Positions 42,197 through 48,819 of a DNA stretch of 48,819 bases are shown one piece after another; the first letter of the stretch is position 1, and every line of letters starts with the position of its first letter. The stretch is taken from assembly GCA_009937635.1 (NCBI GenBank), contig JAACFF010000006.1, positions 1 through 48,819 on the forward strand. Direction: 5' to 3'. Source of the DNA: Chloroflexota bacterium (lineage in GTDB: Bacteria > Chloroflexota > Anaerolineae > Promineifilales > Promineifilaceae). The position numbers and the translations under genes are program-made. The notes under the pieces were generated by a model. It worked only from the letters and a program-made list of their open reading frames with translations, was not told the origin of the DNA and searched no databases.

Positions 42197-43413
42197 GTGC
42201 GATAATCGGCGTTGATGGTGACGTACTCATGGCTGAGGTCACTGGTCCATACTGTCGTTGTTCCAGGCCCAGCGCCCAAATTGAGCATAATTTTGAACGC
42301 CGGTTCGGCAAAGATAGCCGCTGCCTCTGATTCAAGATACTCCACCGGTGTACCATCAGCTACTAACTGTAATTCAGTGGCACTTTCGAGGCCGATCCAT
42401 AATGTTACCTGGCTCTGGTCGAAGCATACACCGGCCCGACCTGCAGCGGCAAGAATGCGCCCCCAGTTGGCGTCACTGCCGGCGAAAGCTGTTTTGACGA
42501 GGGGTGAGGTGGCGATGGTTGAAGCAATGGCATGGGCGGCTGTATCATCAGGCGTGCCGCTGACATTGATCTCCACAAACTTACTCGCGCCTTCGCCATC
42601 TCGCACGATCATTTTGGCCAATGAGACGCAAACCGTGTTCAGAGCTTCCTGAAACTGGCTGATGTCCTCCTCTTCTACGATCCGTATCTCGCTTGCACCG
42701 TTGGCCAAGAGCAGCACCGTATCATTGGTGCTGGTGTCACCGTCAACAGAGATGCGGTTGAAGCTTTGGTTAACAGCCGTCTGTAACATGCGGTCCAGTA
42801 GATTTGGGGCGACGACAGCATCCGTTGTAAACACCCCCAGCAATGTTGCCATATTTGGATGGATCATACCCGCTCCCTTGGCCATGCCGCCAATGGTTAC
42901 CTCCCCGCCCCCCAAAGTAACTTGAACGGCCATATGCTTAGGGTGGGTGTCTGTCGTCATAATGGCCTGCGCTGCCTGCTTTCCGTTTGCTCGCGCCAAC
43001 TTGCGCGCCGCCTCATTTATTCCAGAGGCAATCCTGGCCATCGGCAATTGCACGCCGATGACACCGGTTGATAAGATAAGAACCTGGTCTGCCTGGCAGC
43101 CCAGTGCATTTGCTGCCAGGTGTTGCATCTGATATGCGTTGTCTAAGCCAGGAGCTCCGGTACAGGCGTTGGCATTGCCAGAATTGGCGACGATGGCGCG
43201 CACATGCTGATTACCATTCTTCACGGTTTCCCGGTCGACGATAACTGGAGCGGCGACAACCTGGTTGCGGGTGAAGACGGCCGATGTAATACAGTCGTAG
43301 GAAGAAAAGATCAGGGCCAGGTCCAATTGCCCCACGTATTTAACGCCGCTGGCGGCGGTACCGGCCGCAAATCCGGCGGGCGTGGTAACAGTCCCCTCTT
43401 GTATCAGATTCAT
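42193..43413 (-). CDS. argJ: Glutamate N-acetyltransferase / ornithine acetyltransferase
   Basis: ArgJ moves the acetyl group from N-acetylornithine to glutamate, and some forms also use acetyl-CoA. The 406-residue protein has VFTRNQVVAAPVIVDRE, AIVANSGNANACTG, LILSTGVIGVQLPM, TTDTHPKHMAV and the self-cleavage site GAGMIHPNMATLLGVFTTDA (nucleophile Thr190). SFNRISVDGDTSTNDT follows. These are full family hallmarks. It sits between argG and a GNAT gene. A hairpin 29 bp upstream separates it from argG. Confidence 0.97.
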   Translation of the reverse strand: MNLIQEGTVTTPAGFAAGTAASGVKYVGQLDLALIFSSYDCITSAVFTRNQVVAAPVIVDRETVKNGNQHVRAIVANSGNANACTGAPGLDNAYQMQHLAANALGCQADQVLILSTGVIGVQLPMARIASGINEAARKLARANGKQAAQAIMTTDTHPKHMAVQVTLGGGEVTIGGMAKGAGMIHPNMATLLGVFTTDAVVAPNLLDRMLQTAVNQSFNRISVDGDTSTNDTVLLLANGASEIRIVEEEDISQFQEALNTVCVSLAKMIVRDGEGASKFVEINVSGTPDDTAAHAIASTIATSPLVKTAFAGSDANWGRILAAAGRAGVCFDQSQVTLWIGLESATELQLVADGTPVEYLESEAAAIFAEPAFKIMLNLGAGPGTTTVWTSDLSHEYVTINADYRT

Positions 43414-43441
43414 AATGTTCTTACCTGGATTGTATCAAATT

Positions 43442-43472
43442 GAGAAGCCAACCTTCAGAAAGTTGGCTTCTC
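43442..43472 (-). terminator. Intra-operon hairpin between argG and argJ
   Basis: A perfect 11-bp stem, GAGAAGCCAAC (43442-43452) with GTTGGCTTCTC (43462-43472), encloses a 9-base loop. It lies 12 bp after the argG stop. The minus-strand tail AATTTGAT is only weakly U-rich, so it is likely a leaky terminator or an mRNA end. Confidence 0.6.
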
Positions 43473-43483
43473 TACTTGGTTCT

Positions 43484-45328
43484 TTAGTCTCGTTTGAACT
43501 TCGAATAATCCGGAGCAGCGTAGCGGGTCCTGCCCCCGTCGCTGACCTCCATCATCGCCTTAACTTTCATTTGCAGGCCAAAGAGCGTGATAAAGCCCAC
43601 GGCATCCTGCTGGTCATAGACATCTTCTTGACCGAAAGTGGCAAAGTCTTCGCGGTAGAGACTGTTGTCGCTTGAACGGCCGACAACGATCACATTCCCT
43701 TTGTAAAGTTTCAACTTCACCCAACCGGTGACCGATTCCTGTGTCTTGTCCACAAATGATTGCAGCGCTTCGCGCAAAGAATGATACCATTTGCCAAAGT
43801 AAACCAGTTCCGCATAACGCACGCCGATCTGCTCCTTGTAGTGGCTGGTATCGCGATCCAAACAAAGTGATTCCAGTTCACGATGCGCCGCGTAAAGGAT
43901 AGCCCCGCCTGGGGTTTCATATACCCCGCGCGATTTCATGCCCACCAAGCGGTTTTCGACCAGATCGACACGGCCGATGCCATGTTTCGCTCCCAGTTCA
44001 TTTAATTTTTCGATAAGCATGGCCGGAGGAAGCTGGACATCATTTACCGTTAAGGGAATGCCTTTCTCAAAATCGATTTTCACTACTTCCGGCTCGTCAG
44101 GCGCATTTTCCGGGGATGTGCTAAATAGGAACATGGATTCTTCCGGATCGCATGCCGGATCTTCCAGGATGCCGCCTTCATGTGAGATATGCCAGAGATT
44201 GGCATCACGACTATAGATGGATTTCTCGGTGTGGACAACAGGAACGTTGTGCGCTTTAGCATAGGCAAGGGCATCTTCGCGTGAGCGAATATCCCATTCT
44301 CGCCAAGGGGCGATGACTTTGAGCGTTGGATTGAGCGCCTTATAAGTGAGTTCAAAGCGCACCTGATCATTGCCTTTACCTGTGGCTCCATGGGCGACGG
44401 CGTCTGCTCCTTCAACCTCGGCGATGGCTACCTGCCATTTGGCGATCAGAGGCCGGGCAACGGATGTGCCAAGCAGGTATTGCTTTTCGTAAATGGCGCC
44501 TGACTGGACCATGGGAAAGAGAAAATCTTTGGCAAATTCATGCCGCAGGTCCTCAACGTAGACCTTGCTGGCTCCACTGGCCAGCGCTTTCTCTCTTAAC
44601 CCCTCCAATTCCTGGTCTCCCTGGCCGATGTTGGCGCAAAAGCATATGACTTCGCAGTCGTAGTTTTCACGCAGCCAAGGCACAATGACGGACGTATCTA
44701 GCCCGCCGGAATAGGCGAGGACAACTTTCTTTACAGATGTGGTTGACATGGGGATTACTCCTTTTTCTCTGAGCGTTAATTCATCAGTTTCGCGCGGTAA
44801 TAAAGGTACCGGAGCAGAAGCTCGGGCACGCACGGGAATAGGGACAGGTATATAGGTGGAGGGCTGAACTGGGCTGAGGTGCATGAACACGGCCGTTTCG
44901 TCGCAGTTATCGTAAACGGGACATGCCTGGCAATCCCGCCATACTTTTTCCGGGAAACGCTCCTTATTGGTCATTTGGAACCCTAGCTTCTGGAAGAAAG
45001 GGACAACGCGGGTCAGGGCAAACAGGGTGGGGATGTTGCGACGCGTGGCTTCTGCAATGAGCGCCTTGACAATCGTGCGGCCAAATCCCTGGCCTTTTAC
45101 CGTGTCGGACACGGCCAGGGAGCGCACCTCGGCCAAAGCGGGTGTATACCGGTGCAGAGAAACACAGGCTACAATTTCATTTTCCTTATCTTTGCCAATG
45201 AACCAATTATCTAAGGTCTCGCGCACAGATTGTGGGCTACGGGGTAATAAATCCCCTCTTTGAACGTGCTCCTCAATCAAGTTCAAAATGTCAGGGATAT
45301 CTGTGGCTTTTGCGGCGCGAATATGCAT
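43484..45328 (-). CDS. argG: Fused N-acetylglutamate synthase - argininosuccinate synthase
   Basis: One uninterrupted 614-residue frame encodes two arginine enzymes. Residues 1 to ~150 are a short-type NAGS (GNAT): [41 protein letters not shown] and the ArgA-type end [25 protein letters not shown] Pro/Arg-rich linker (~155-193) leads to Arg[20 protein letters not shown] (the ATP PP-loop SGGLDTS), [15 protein letters not shown] [15 protein letters not shown] and [17 protein letters not shown]. Residue 194 is an ATG (44749) with its own AAAGGAG eight bases upstream, so a free 421-residue ArgG may also be made. NAGS provides acetylglutamate; ArgG ligates citrulline and aspartate. I am confident of both domains. 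Confidence 0.94.
   Translation of the reverse strand: MHIRAAKATDIPDILNLIEEHVQRGDLLPRSPQSVRETLDNWFIGKDKENEIVACVSLHRYTPALAEVRSLAVSDTVKGQGFGRTIVKALIAEATRRNIPTLFALTRVVPFFQKLGFQMTNKERFPEKVWRDCQACPVYDNCDETAVFMHLSPVQPSTYIPVPIPVRARASAPVPLLPRETDELTLREKGVIPMSTTSVKKVVLAYSGGLDTSVIVPWLRENYDCEVICFCANIGQGDQELEGLREKALASGASKVYVEDLRHEFAKDFLFPMVQSGAIYEKQYLLGTSVARPLIAKWQVAIAEVEGADAVAHGATGKGNDQVRFELTYKALNPTLKVIAPWREWDIRSREDALAYAKAHNVPVVHTEKSIYSRDANLWHISHEGGILEDPACDPEESMFLFSTSPENAPDEPEVVKIDFEKGIPLTVNDVQLPPAMLIEKLNELGAKHGIGRVDLVENRLVGMKSRGVYETPGGAILYAAHRELESLCLDRDTSHYKEQIGVRYAELVYFGKWYHSLREALQSFVDKTQESVTGWVKLKLYKGNVIVVGRSSDNSLYREDFATFGQEDVYDQQDAVGFITLFGLQMKVKAMMEVSDGGRTRYAAPDYSKFKRD
44747..44764 (-). promoter_or_regulatory. 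Internal ribosome-binding site and start for stand-alone ArgG
   Basis: On the minus strand AAAGGAG (44764-44758) is followed after eight bases by ATG (44749-44747), exactly at the usual N-terminus of ArgG ([16 protein letters not shown]). It lies inside the fused reading frame. Confidence 0.6.
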
Positions 45329-45381
45329 GGCTTAGCTCAATGAATAAGTGTTAAACGGGTCTAGCAAATATAGGTTGCAGG

Positions 45382-46578
45382 CTAAGTTACATCTGCTTGC
45401 GCATGTAGACTCTCGTCAATGATGTCTATGGCCTGATCAAGTTCGGCCCGTCCAGCGATGAGAGGTGGTGCCAGACGTAAGACTTTTTCTCCAGCATTAA
45501 TGACCAGCAAACCTTTTTCGCGCGCTGTGACGATCAGCGGTGCAACGGCCGCTTGCATTTCCACACCCACAAGAAAACCAGCGCCACGTACTTCTACGAT
45601 CGCTTCTTGTTCCAGGGTACGCAACCGGTGACGTAAGTATTTCCCGTTTTCACGCACCTGGGCCAGGAAGTGGGGTTGGCTGACGCGATCAAAGACTACT
45701 TCTGCGGCCCGGCAAACCAAAGGACCAGCGGCAAAAGTGCTGCCGTGATCGCCAGGCTTGATCACATCCGCCACCGCTTGCGTCACTAATGTGGCTCCAA
45801 TGGGTAACCCACCGGCCAGGGGTTTGGCCAGGGTCATGATATCAGGCGTCACATTGTATGATTCGTGCGCCCACAAGGTACCGGTGCGACCCAGGCCGCA
45901 TTGCACCTCGTCAAATATCAAGAGCGCCTGATGCTCATCACATAACAGTCGCACTCCTTGTAAAAACTCGCTTTTGGCTGGATTTACACCTCCTTCTCCT
46001 TGAATTGGTTCGACGATAACGGCACAGGTTTCATCGCGAATCACCTCAGCAGCGGCATCAAGATCATTGTATGGGGCAAAGGAGACGCCGGGCATGAGTG
46101 GAGCGAAAGGGTCGCGATATTGGGCCTTGTAAGTTGCCGCCAGCGCTCCCATGGTACGGCCGTGAAATCCGCCAGTGAAAGCGACAATCTGGGATTTTTG
46201 CGGCGCACTCTGTTGGGCAACTTTACGGGCAAATTTGATGGCGGCCTCATTGGCTTCAGCTCCGGAATTACAGAAGTACACTTTATCGGCAAAGGAAAAA
46301 TCGACCAAGCGCCGTGCCAATTCTGCGTGTGGGGCAGTATGGTATAGGTTGCTTACGTGGACTAATTTGCCGGCCTGATCGCTGACCGCGGTCACCCATT
46401 GCGGATCGCTGTGACCCAGGGCTGTCACGGCTATGCCAGAGGTGAAATCGAGATACTTTTTGCCGCTGGAGTCATATAGGTAAGCACCGTCACCGCGTGA
46501 AAACACGATTTCTGGGCGCACATAGGTTTGCAGCACATATGCGGATTCCGCTTGTATTATTTCTTGCGCATCCATCAT
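45382..46578 (-). CDS. argD: Acetylornithine aminotransferase
   Basis: ArgD is a PLP-dependent enzyme making N-acetylornithine from the semialdehyde and glutamate. The 398-residue protein contains YLDFTSGIAVTALGHSDP, YHTAPHAELARRLV, FCNSGAEANEAAIKFARK, AFTGGFHGRTMGALA, IVEPIQGEGGVNPA, LIFDEVQCGLGRTG and the PLP Lys in TLAKPLAGGLPIGA. The length is normal. Two consecutive ATGs (46578, 46575) begin it; the first gives a 4-bp overlap with the upstream GNAT gene. Confidence 0.96.
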   Translation of the reverse strand: MMDAQEIIQAESAYVLQTYVRPEIVFSRGDGAYLYDSSGKKYLDFTSGIAVTALGHSDPQWVTAVSDQAGKLVHVSNLYHTAPHAELARRLVDFSFADKVYFCNSGAEANEAAIKFARKVAQQSAPQKSQIVAFTGGFHGRTMGALAATYKAQYRDPFAPLMPGVSFAPYNDLDAAAEVIRDETCAVIVEPIQGEGGVNPAKSEFLQGVRLLCDEHQALLIFDEVQCGLGRTGTLWAHESYNVTPDIMTLAKPLAGGLPIGATLVTQAVADVIKPGDHGSTFAAGPLVCRAAEVVFDRVSQPHFLAQVRENGKYLRHRLRTLEQEAIVEVRGAGFLVGVEMQAAVAPLIVTAREKGLLVINAGEKVLRLAPPLIAGRAELDQAIDIIDESLHAQADVT

Positions 46579-47027
46579 AAATCATTCCCTTCGACGATTT
46601 GTGTGGACATAACCCGAATGTCCTGCCGGAATGTCCAACCAATTTTCTGCCAAAATCTGATGCCTGGTTCATTCTTGTGGAAGATAAACAAATGACACTT
46701 TTGAATCCCTTCCGCGCGCAGGGCAGAGAGGGCTCGCTCGACCAGGCGACGACCGATCCCACAGCACCGATAATTCTCCTCTACAGCTAGATGGTGAATA
46801 TATCCTCTCCGGCCATCGTGGCCGCACAATATCGCTCCCACCAAGTGCTCGCCAGTCGTGGCTACAAAGCTCATGGAAGGATTTCGATCCAAATAAGCGG
46901 CGATATTCTGCAAGCTATCAGAACCACTAAGCCCGACTCCTTCGCAGCGTTGCCATAGATCGTAAACCGCATCGTACATCGCGATGGAGAATGGCGAGAT
47001 GGAAATAATACGGGTCTGATCATTCAT
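46575..47027 (-). CDS. GNAT-family N-acetyltransferase between argB and argD
   Basis: The 150-residue single-domain GNAT protein has LVGAILCGHDGRRGYIHHLAVEENYRCCGIGRRLVERALSAL, with the acetyl-CoA loop R-C-C-G-I-G-R, and a C-terminal HKNEPGIRFWQKIGWTFRQDIRVM. It resembles RimI/YpeA-type acetylases rather than NAGS, since it lacks the DC..C....CDE end. It overlaps argB and argD by 4 bp each (ATGA), so it is translationally coupled within the arginine operon. The substrate is unknown; the location suggests an arginine-pathway intermediate or glutamate. Confidence 0.85.
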   Translation of the reverse strand: MNDQTRIISISPFSIAMYDAVYDLWQRCEGVGLSGSDSLQNIAAYLDRNPSMSFVATTGEHLVGAILCGHDGRRGYIHHLAVEENYRCCGIGRRLVERALSALRAEGIQKCHLFIFHKNEPGIRFWQKIGWTFRQDIRVMSTQIVEGNDL

Positions 47028-47812
47028 CGGGCAACCTTTTTTCGGGTGCCACTGCCCGCAGAAAACAAAGTCCCGCCAGCCTCCGCCAACCCTGCCAGAT
47101 TGACAATGCGTGCCCTTTCAACACCTTGGTGAATGGCTTCCAGAGCGGCGCGCACTTTGGGAATCATGCCGCCACTGATAATGCCGTCGACGATTAGCGG
47201 TTCTGTTTCGATAGCAGTCAGCTTGGGGATGACTGCGCCGTCGCGCAGCACGCCGGGAACATTGGAGACGAAGTCTAGTTCTGTGGCGCCGGTGGCCAAG
47301 GCTACAGCACTGGCCACTTCATCGCCATTAACGTTGTAAGTTAGGCCGTCCAGACCCAGGGAAATGGGTGAGAGTACGATTGTGATACCCAGACCGGCCA
47401 ACTGTTGCAGCAGGTCTGCGCGCACTTGTACGATTTCGCCTACGTACCCCAGGTCAGTGGTGGGGTGCTGCTTCTTGCGGCAGCGCAATATGCCGCCATC
47501 CACGCCGCTGATACCTAGTGCATCGAGACCAGTTTCAAGCAGGGCTTTGACCACGATTTTGTTACTATGGCCAGATAAAACCATCTGCGCTACGGATAAT
47601 GACTCCAAGTTCGTGACACGCAGGCCGTCCACCTTGATCGCTTTAAGTCCTAACTGGGCTTGTAGGCCGGCGATGGCGCGCCCACCACCATGGACAATGA
47701 TGAGCGATTCGGCCGTTTCAGCTTGCATCCTGGCAATATTCTTGGCCAGGGTATCCACGAAACCTGGATCGCTTAATTCATTTCCGCCAATTTTCAGAAC
47801 GCGTATCATCAT
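47024..47812 (-). CDS. argB: Acetylglutamate kinase
   Basis: ArgB phosphorylates N-acetylglutamate. The 262-residue protein begins MMIRVLKIGGNELSDPGF and contains LIIVHGGGRAIAGLQAQLG, GLRVTNLESLSVAQMVLSG, GYVGEIVQV, the YNVNGDEVASAVALATGATELDFVSNVPGVL block and GGMIPKVRAALEAI. It lacks the N-terminal helix of the arginine-inhibited hexameric type, so it is probably of the insensitive dimeric kind; this is an inference. No LysW-type carrier gene is near. It overlaps the next GNAT by 4 bp and follows argC by 28 bp. Confidence 0.95.
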   Translation of the reverse strand: MMIRVLKIGGNELSDPGFVDTLAKNIARMQAETAESLIIVHGGGRAIAGLQAQLGLKAIKVDGLRVTNLESLSVAQMVLSGHSNKIVVKALLETGLDALGISGVDGGILRCRKKQHPTTDLGYVGEIVQVRADLLQQLAGLGITIVLSPISLGLDGLTYNVNGDEVASAVALATGATELDFVSNVPGVLRDGAVIPKLTAIETEPLIVDGIISGGMIPKVRAALEAIHQGVERARIVNLAGLAEAGGTLFSAGSGTRKKVAR

Positions 47813-47840
47813 CTTTACAAATGGATCGCTGGCCTACGAC

Positions 47841-48819
47841 TCAATGCAAGCCAGTTCCCTCCTCAAGCTCAAACATAACATTCATATTCTGCACCGCCTG
47901 GCCCGCCGCGCCTTTTACCAAATTGTCCGTGGCCGCAGTGATAATCAGCATATCTGCAGCAAACGTGAGCGATATGGCGCACCGGTTGGTATACGTCACA
48001 TGGGCCAAAGTGGCCAGTTCGCCCGCGGGAAGAACCTGGACAAACGGTTCATTCTGGTAAGTTGTGCGATAGAGGTTACGAATCTCTTTCTCTTGCCAAC
48101 CGCCCGCCAGGGGTACGTAGATGTTGGCCAAGATACCCCGCGGAACCGGTAGCAGGTGCGGGCAAAAGATGAGACGTGGCGGTGTCTTATGCCACCAGGC
48201 GACGACTTGCTCCATTTCCGGCAGATGGCGGTGCGCACGGCCTATCTTATAAGGAGAGAAGTTGCCAGCCACCTCGACAAAGTGAGTGGCCGTTTTAGGC
48301 GCTCTTCCAGCACCGGAGACGCCTGACTTGGCGTCGATGATGATATCACCACTCACGGCAAGTTGTGCGGCCATAATGGGCTGCAGCGCGAGTAAGCTGG
48401 TGGTTGTGTAGCAACCGGGATTGGCCACCAAACGCGCACGCCGAAGATCGTCCCGGGCAAACTCGGTTAGGCCATATACCGCTCCAGCCAATAATTCGGG
48501 CGTCGGGTGAGTGACACCGTACCATGTTTCGTAGATCAACCGATCTCTGAGGCGGAAATCGGCGCTGAGATCGATAACGCGGTTTCCTGCTTCAAGGACC
48601 GTGAGGGCTGTATTTGCGGCCGCTGCATGGGGCAAACAGAGGAAAACAACATCTGTTGTCTCAAGAGGGGCTGTTTCCGGTGAAATCAGCGGCAAATCCG
48701 CCGCCGGCGGGAAAACATCGCGCAGGGATCCTCCTGCATAACGCTTCGAGGTCAAGAATTGTATCTGATTCTCGGGATGCTTCGACAAAATGGAGACCAG
48801 TTCATAACCGGTATAGCCG
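47841..48819 (-). CDS. argC: N-acetyl-gamma-glutamyl-phosphate reductase, N-terminus outside window
   Basis: ArgC reduces acetylglutamyl phosphate to the semialdehyde. The visible 326 codons run to the window edge, where the frame reads GYTGYELVSILSKHPENQIQF, that is, the usual GATGYTG start with about ten residues missing. Further motifs are VVFLCLPHAAAANTALT, VIDLSADFRL, VANPGCYTTTSLLALQP with the catalytic Cys, DAKSGVSGAGR and HRHLPEMEQ. The frame is open through the last base, so the true start lies beyond 48819. It is the first arginine gene visible; the operon may begin here or further upstream. Confidence 0.96.
   Translation of the reverse strand, partial: GYTGYELVSILSKHPENQIQFLTSKRYAGGSLRDVFPPAADLPLISPETAPLETTDVVFLCLPHAAAANTALTVLEAGNRVIDLSADFRLRDRLIYETWYGVTHPTPELLAGAVYGLTEFARDDLRRARLVANPGCYTTTSLLALQPIMAAQLAVSGDIIIDAKSGVSGAGRAPKTATHFVEVAGNFSPYKIGRAHRHLPEMEQVVAWWHKTPPRLIFCPHLLPVPRGILANIYVPLAGGWQEKEIRNLYRTTYQNEPFVQVLPAGELATLAHVTYTNRCAISLTFAADMLIITAATDNLVKGAAGQAVQNMNVMFELEEGTGLH

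Larger units (their letters stand above)
324..46163. repeat. Iterated palindrome ACGGCCGT (25 copies across the window)
   Basis: The 8-bp palindrome ACGGCCGT starts at 324, 1218, 1953, 2517, 2961, 5039, 7181, 8259, 13052, 16811, 17098, 18577, 18719, 22764, 22826, 26432, 27396, 27844, 30861, 34142, 34203, 37465, 40862, 44889 and 46156, by hand count. About one copy is expected at this base composition. Many more sites keep seven bases (ACGGCCGA and TCGGCCGT, roughly 23). Copies are spread over most genes, in different reading frames (Thr-Ala-Val, Asn/Asp-Gly-Arg), so protein sequence does not explain them. This resembles HIP1 (GCGATCGC) of cyanobacteria in behaviour, not in sequence. Confidence 0.85.

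Noticed and set aside
47364..48152. 262-codon plus-strand open frame
   Set aside because: It lies opposite argB and argC, whose motifs are unmistakable, and its own translation shows no domain and runs across both genes.
1..48819. tRNA, rRNA, IS elements, CRISPR arrays
   Set aside because: No T-arm-like GGTTCGAATCC with matching stems in the gaps, no transposase-like protein, and no spaced direct repeats of CRISPR length were seen.

Overview
This is a 48.8 kb chromosomal window at roughly 50-53% GC. It probably comes from an uncultured or little-studied member of the Chloroflexota (Anaerolineae/Caldilineae side). The assignment is an inference from gene types: a large PTPS-related membrane protein, a secreted protein with a Thr/Pro-rich 'TPTPMPTLTATVAPT' linker, PlsX/PlsY lipid enzymes, Arm/Rmt-like methyltransferases next to a divergent TGT, and a protealysin-emfourin pair. 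There is no rRNA to confirm it. I found no IS element, CRISPR array, tRNA or rRNA gene.

Layout. 1-5.6 kb: the tail of a Dam-type DNA methylase, a giant membrane protein, Hsp20, a secreted protein and a sulfotransferase. 5.7-9 kb (minus strand): a metal regulon of a DtxR-family repressor with an inverted-repeat operator, a tiny coiled-coil protein and a P1B-type Zn/Cd ATPase carrying an extra four-cysteine insert. 9-13.1 kb: an Hsp70-type ATPase whose C-terminal half is a GyrA-like beta-propeller, and an amidohydrolase. 13.1-17.6 kb (minus strand): a compact run of a divergent tRNA-guanine transglycosylase, two tandem Arm/Rmt-like 16S rRNA methyltransferase homologues, rsmE and aroE. 17.7-20.3 kb: gene debris, a nucleotide-sugar epimerase with a long leader, and a NusG paralogue. 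20.6-23.3 kb: cysS and a YacL-type PIN-TRAM membrane protein. 23.8-27.6 kb (plus strand): plsX-fabF, then a NERD protein overlapping an MBL-fold hydrolase. 27.8-34.6 kb: a complete branched-chain amino-acid ABC transporter (SBP, LivH, a long LivM, LivG, LivF) followed by an ornithine-cyclodeaminase-family enzyme. 34.7-40.0 kb: a lipoprotein fusing two unrelated substrate-binding folds, plsY, a JAMM peptidase, an M4 protealysin-type peptidase and its emfourin inhibitor. 40.1-48.8 kb (minus strand): an arginine operon argC-argB-GNAT-argD-[NAGS-argG]-argJ-GNAT-argH.

The arginine genes form a nearly complete pathway from acetylglutamate to arginine. N-acetylglutamate synthase is fused in frame to argininosuccinate synthase, which also keeps its own internal Shine-Dalgarno and ATG. 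ArgJ recycles the acetyl group.

The most unusual items are: (1) the octamer palindrome ACGGCCGT, counted by hand 25 times where about one is expected, which resembles a HIP1-type iterated palindrome; (2) the Hsp70/GyrA-propeller fusion; (3) the TGT-like plus twin Arm/Rmt-like methyltransferase operon, a candidate undescribed RNA-modification module; (4) the NAGS-ArgG fusion; (5) the fused SBP_bac_3/SBP_bac_5 lipoprotein. All calls come from reading the sequence. No database search or structure prediction was run.
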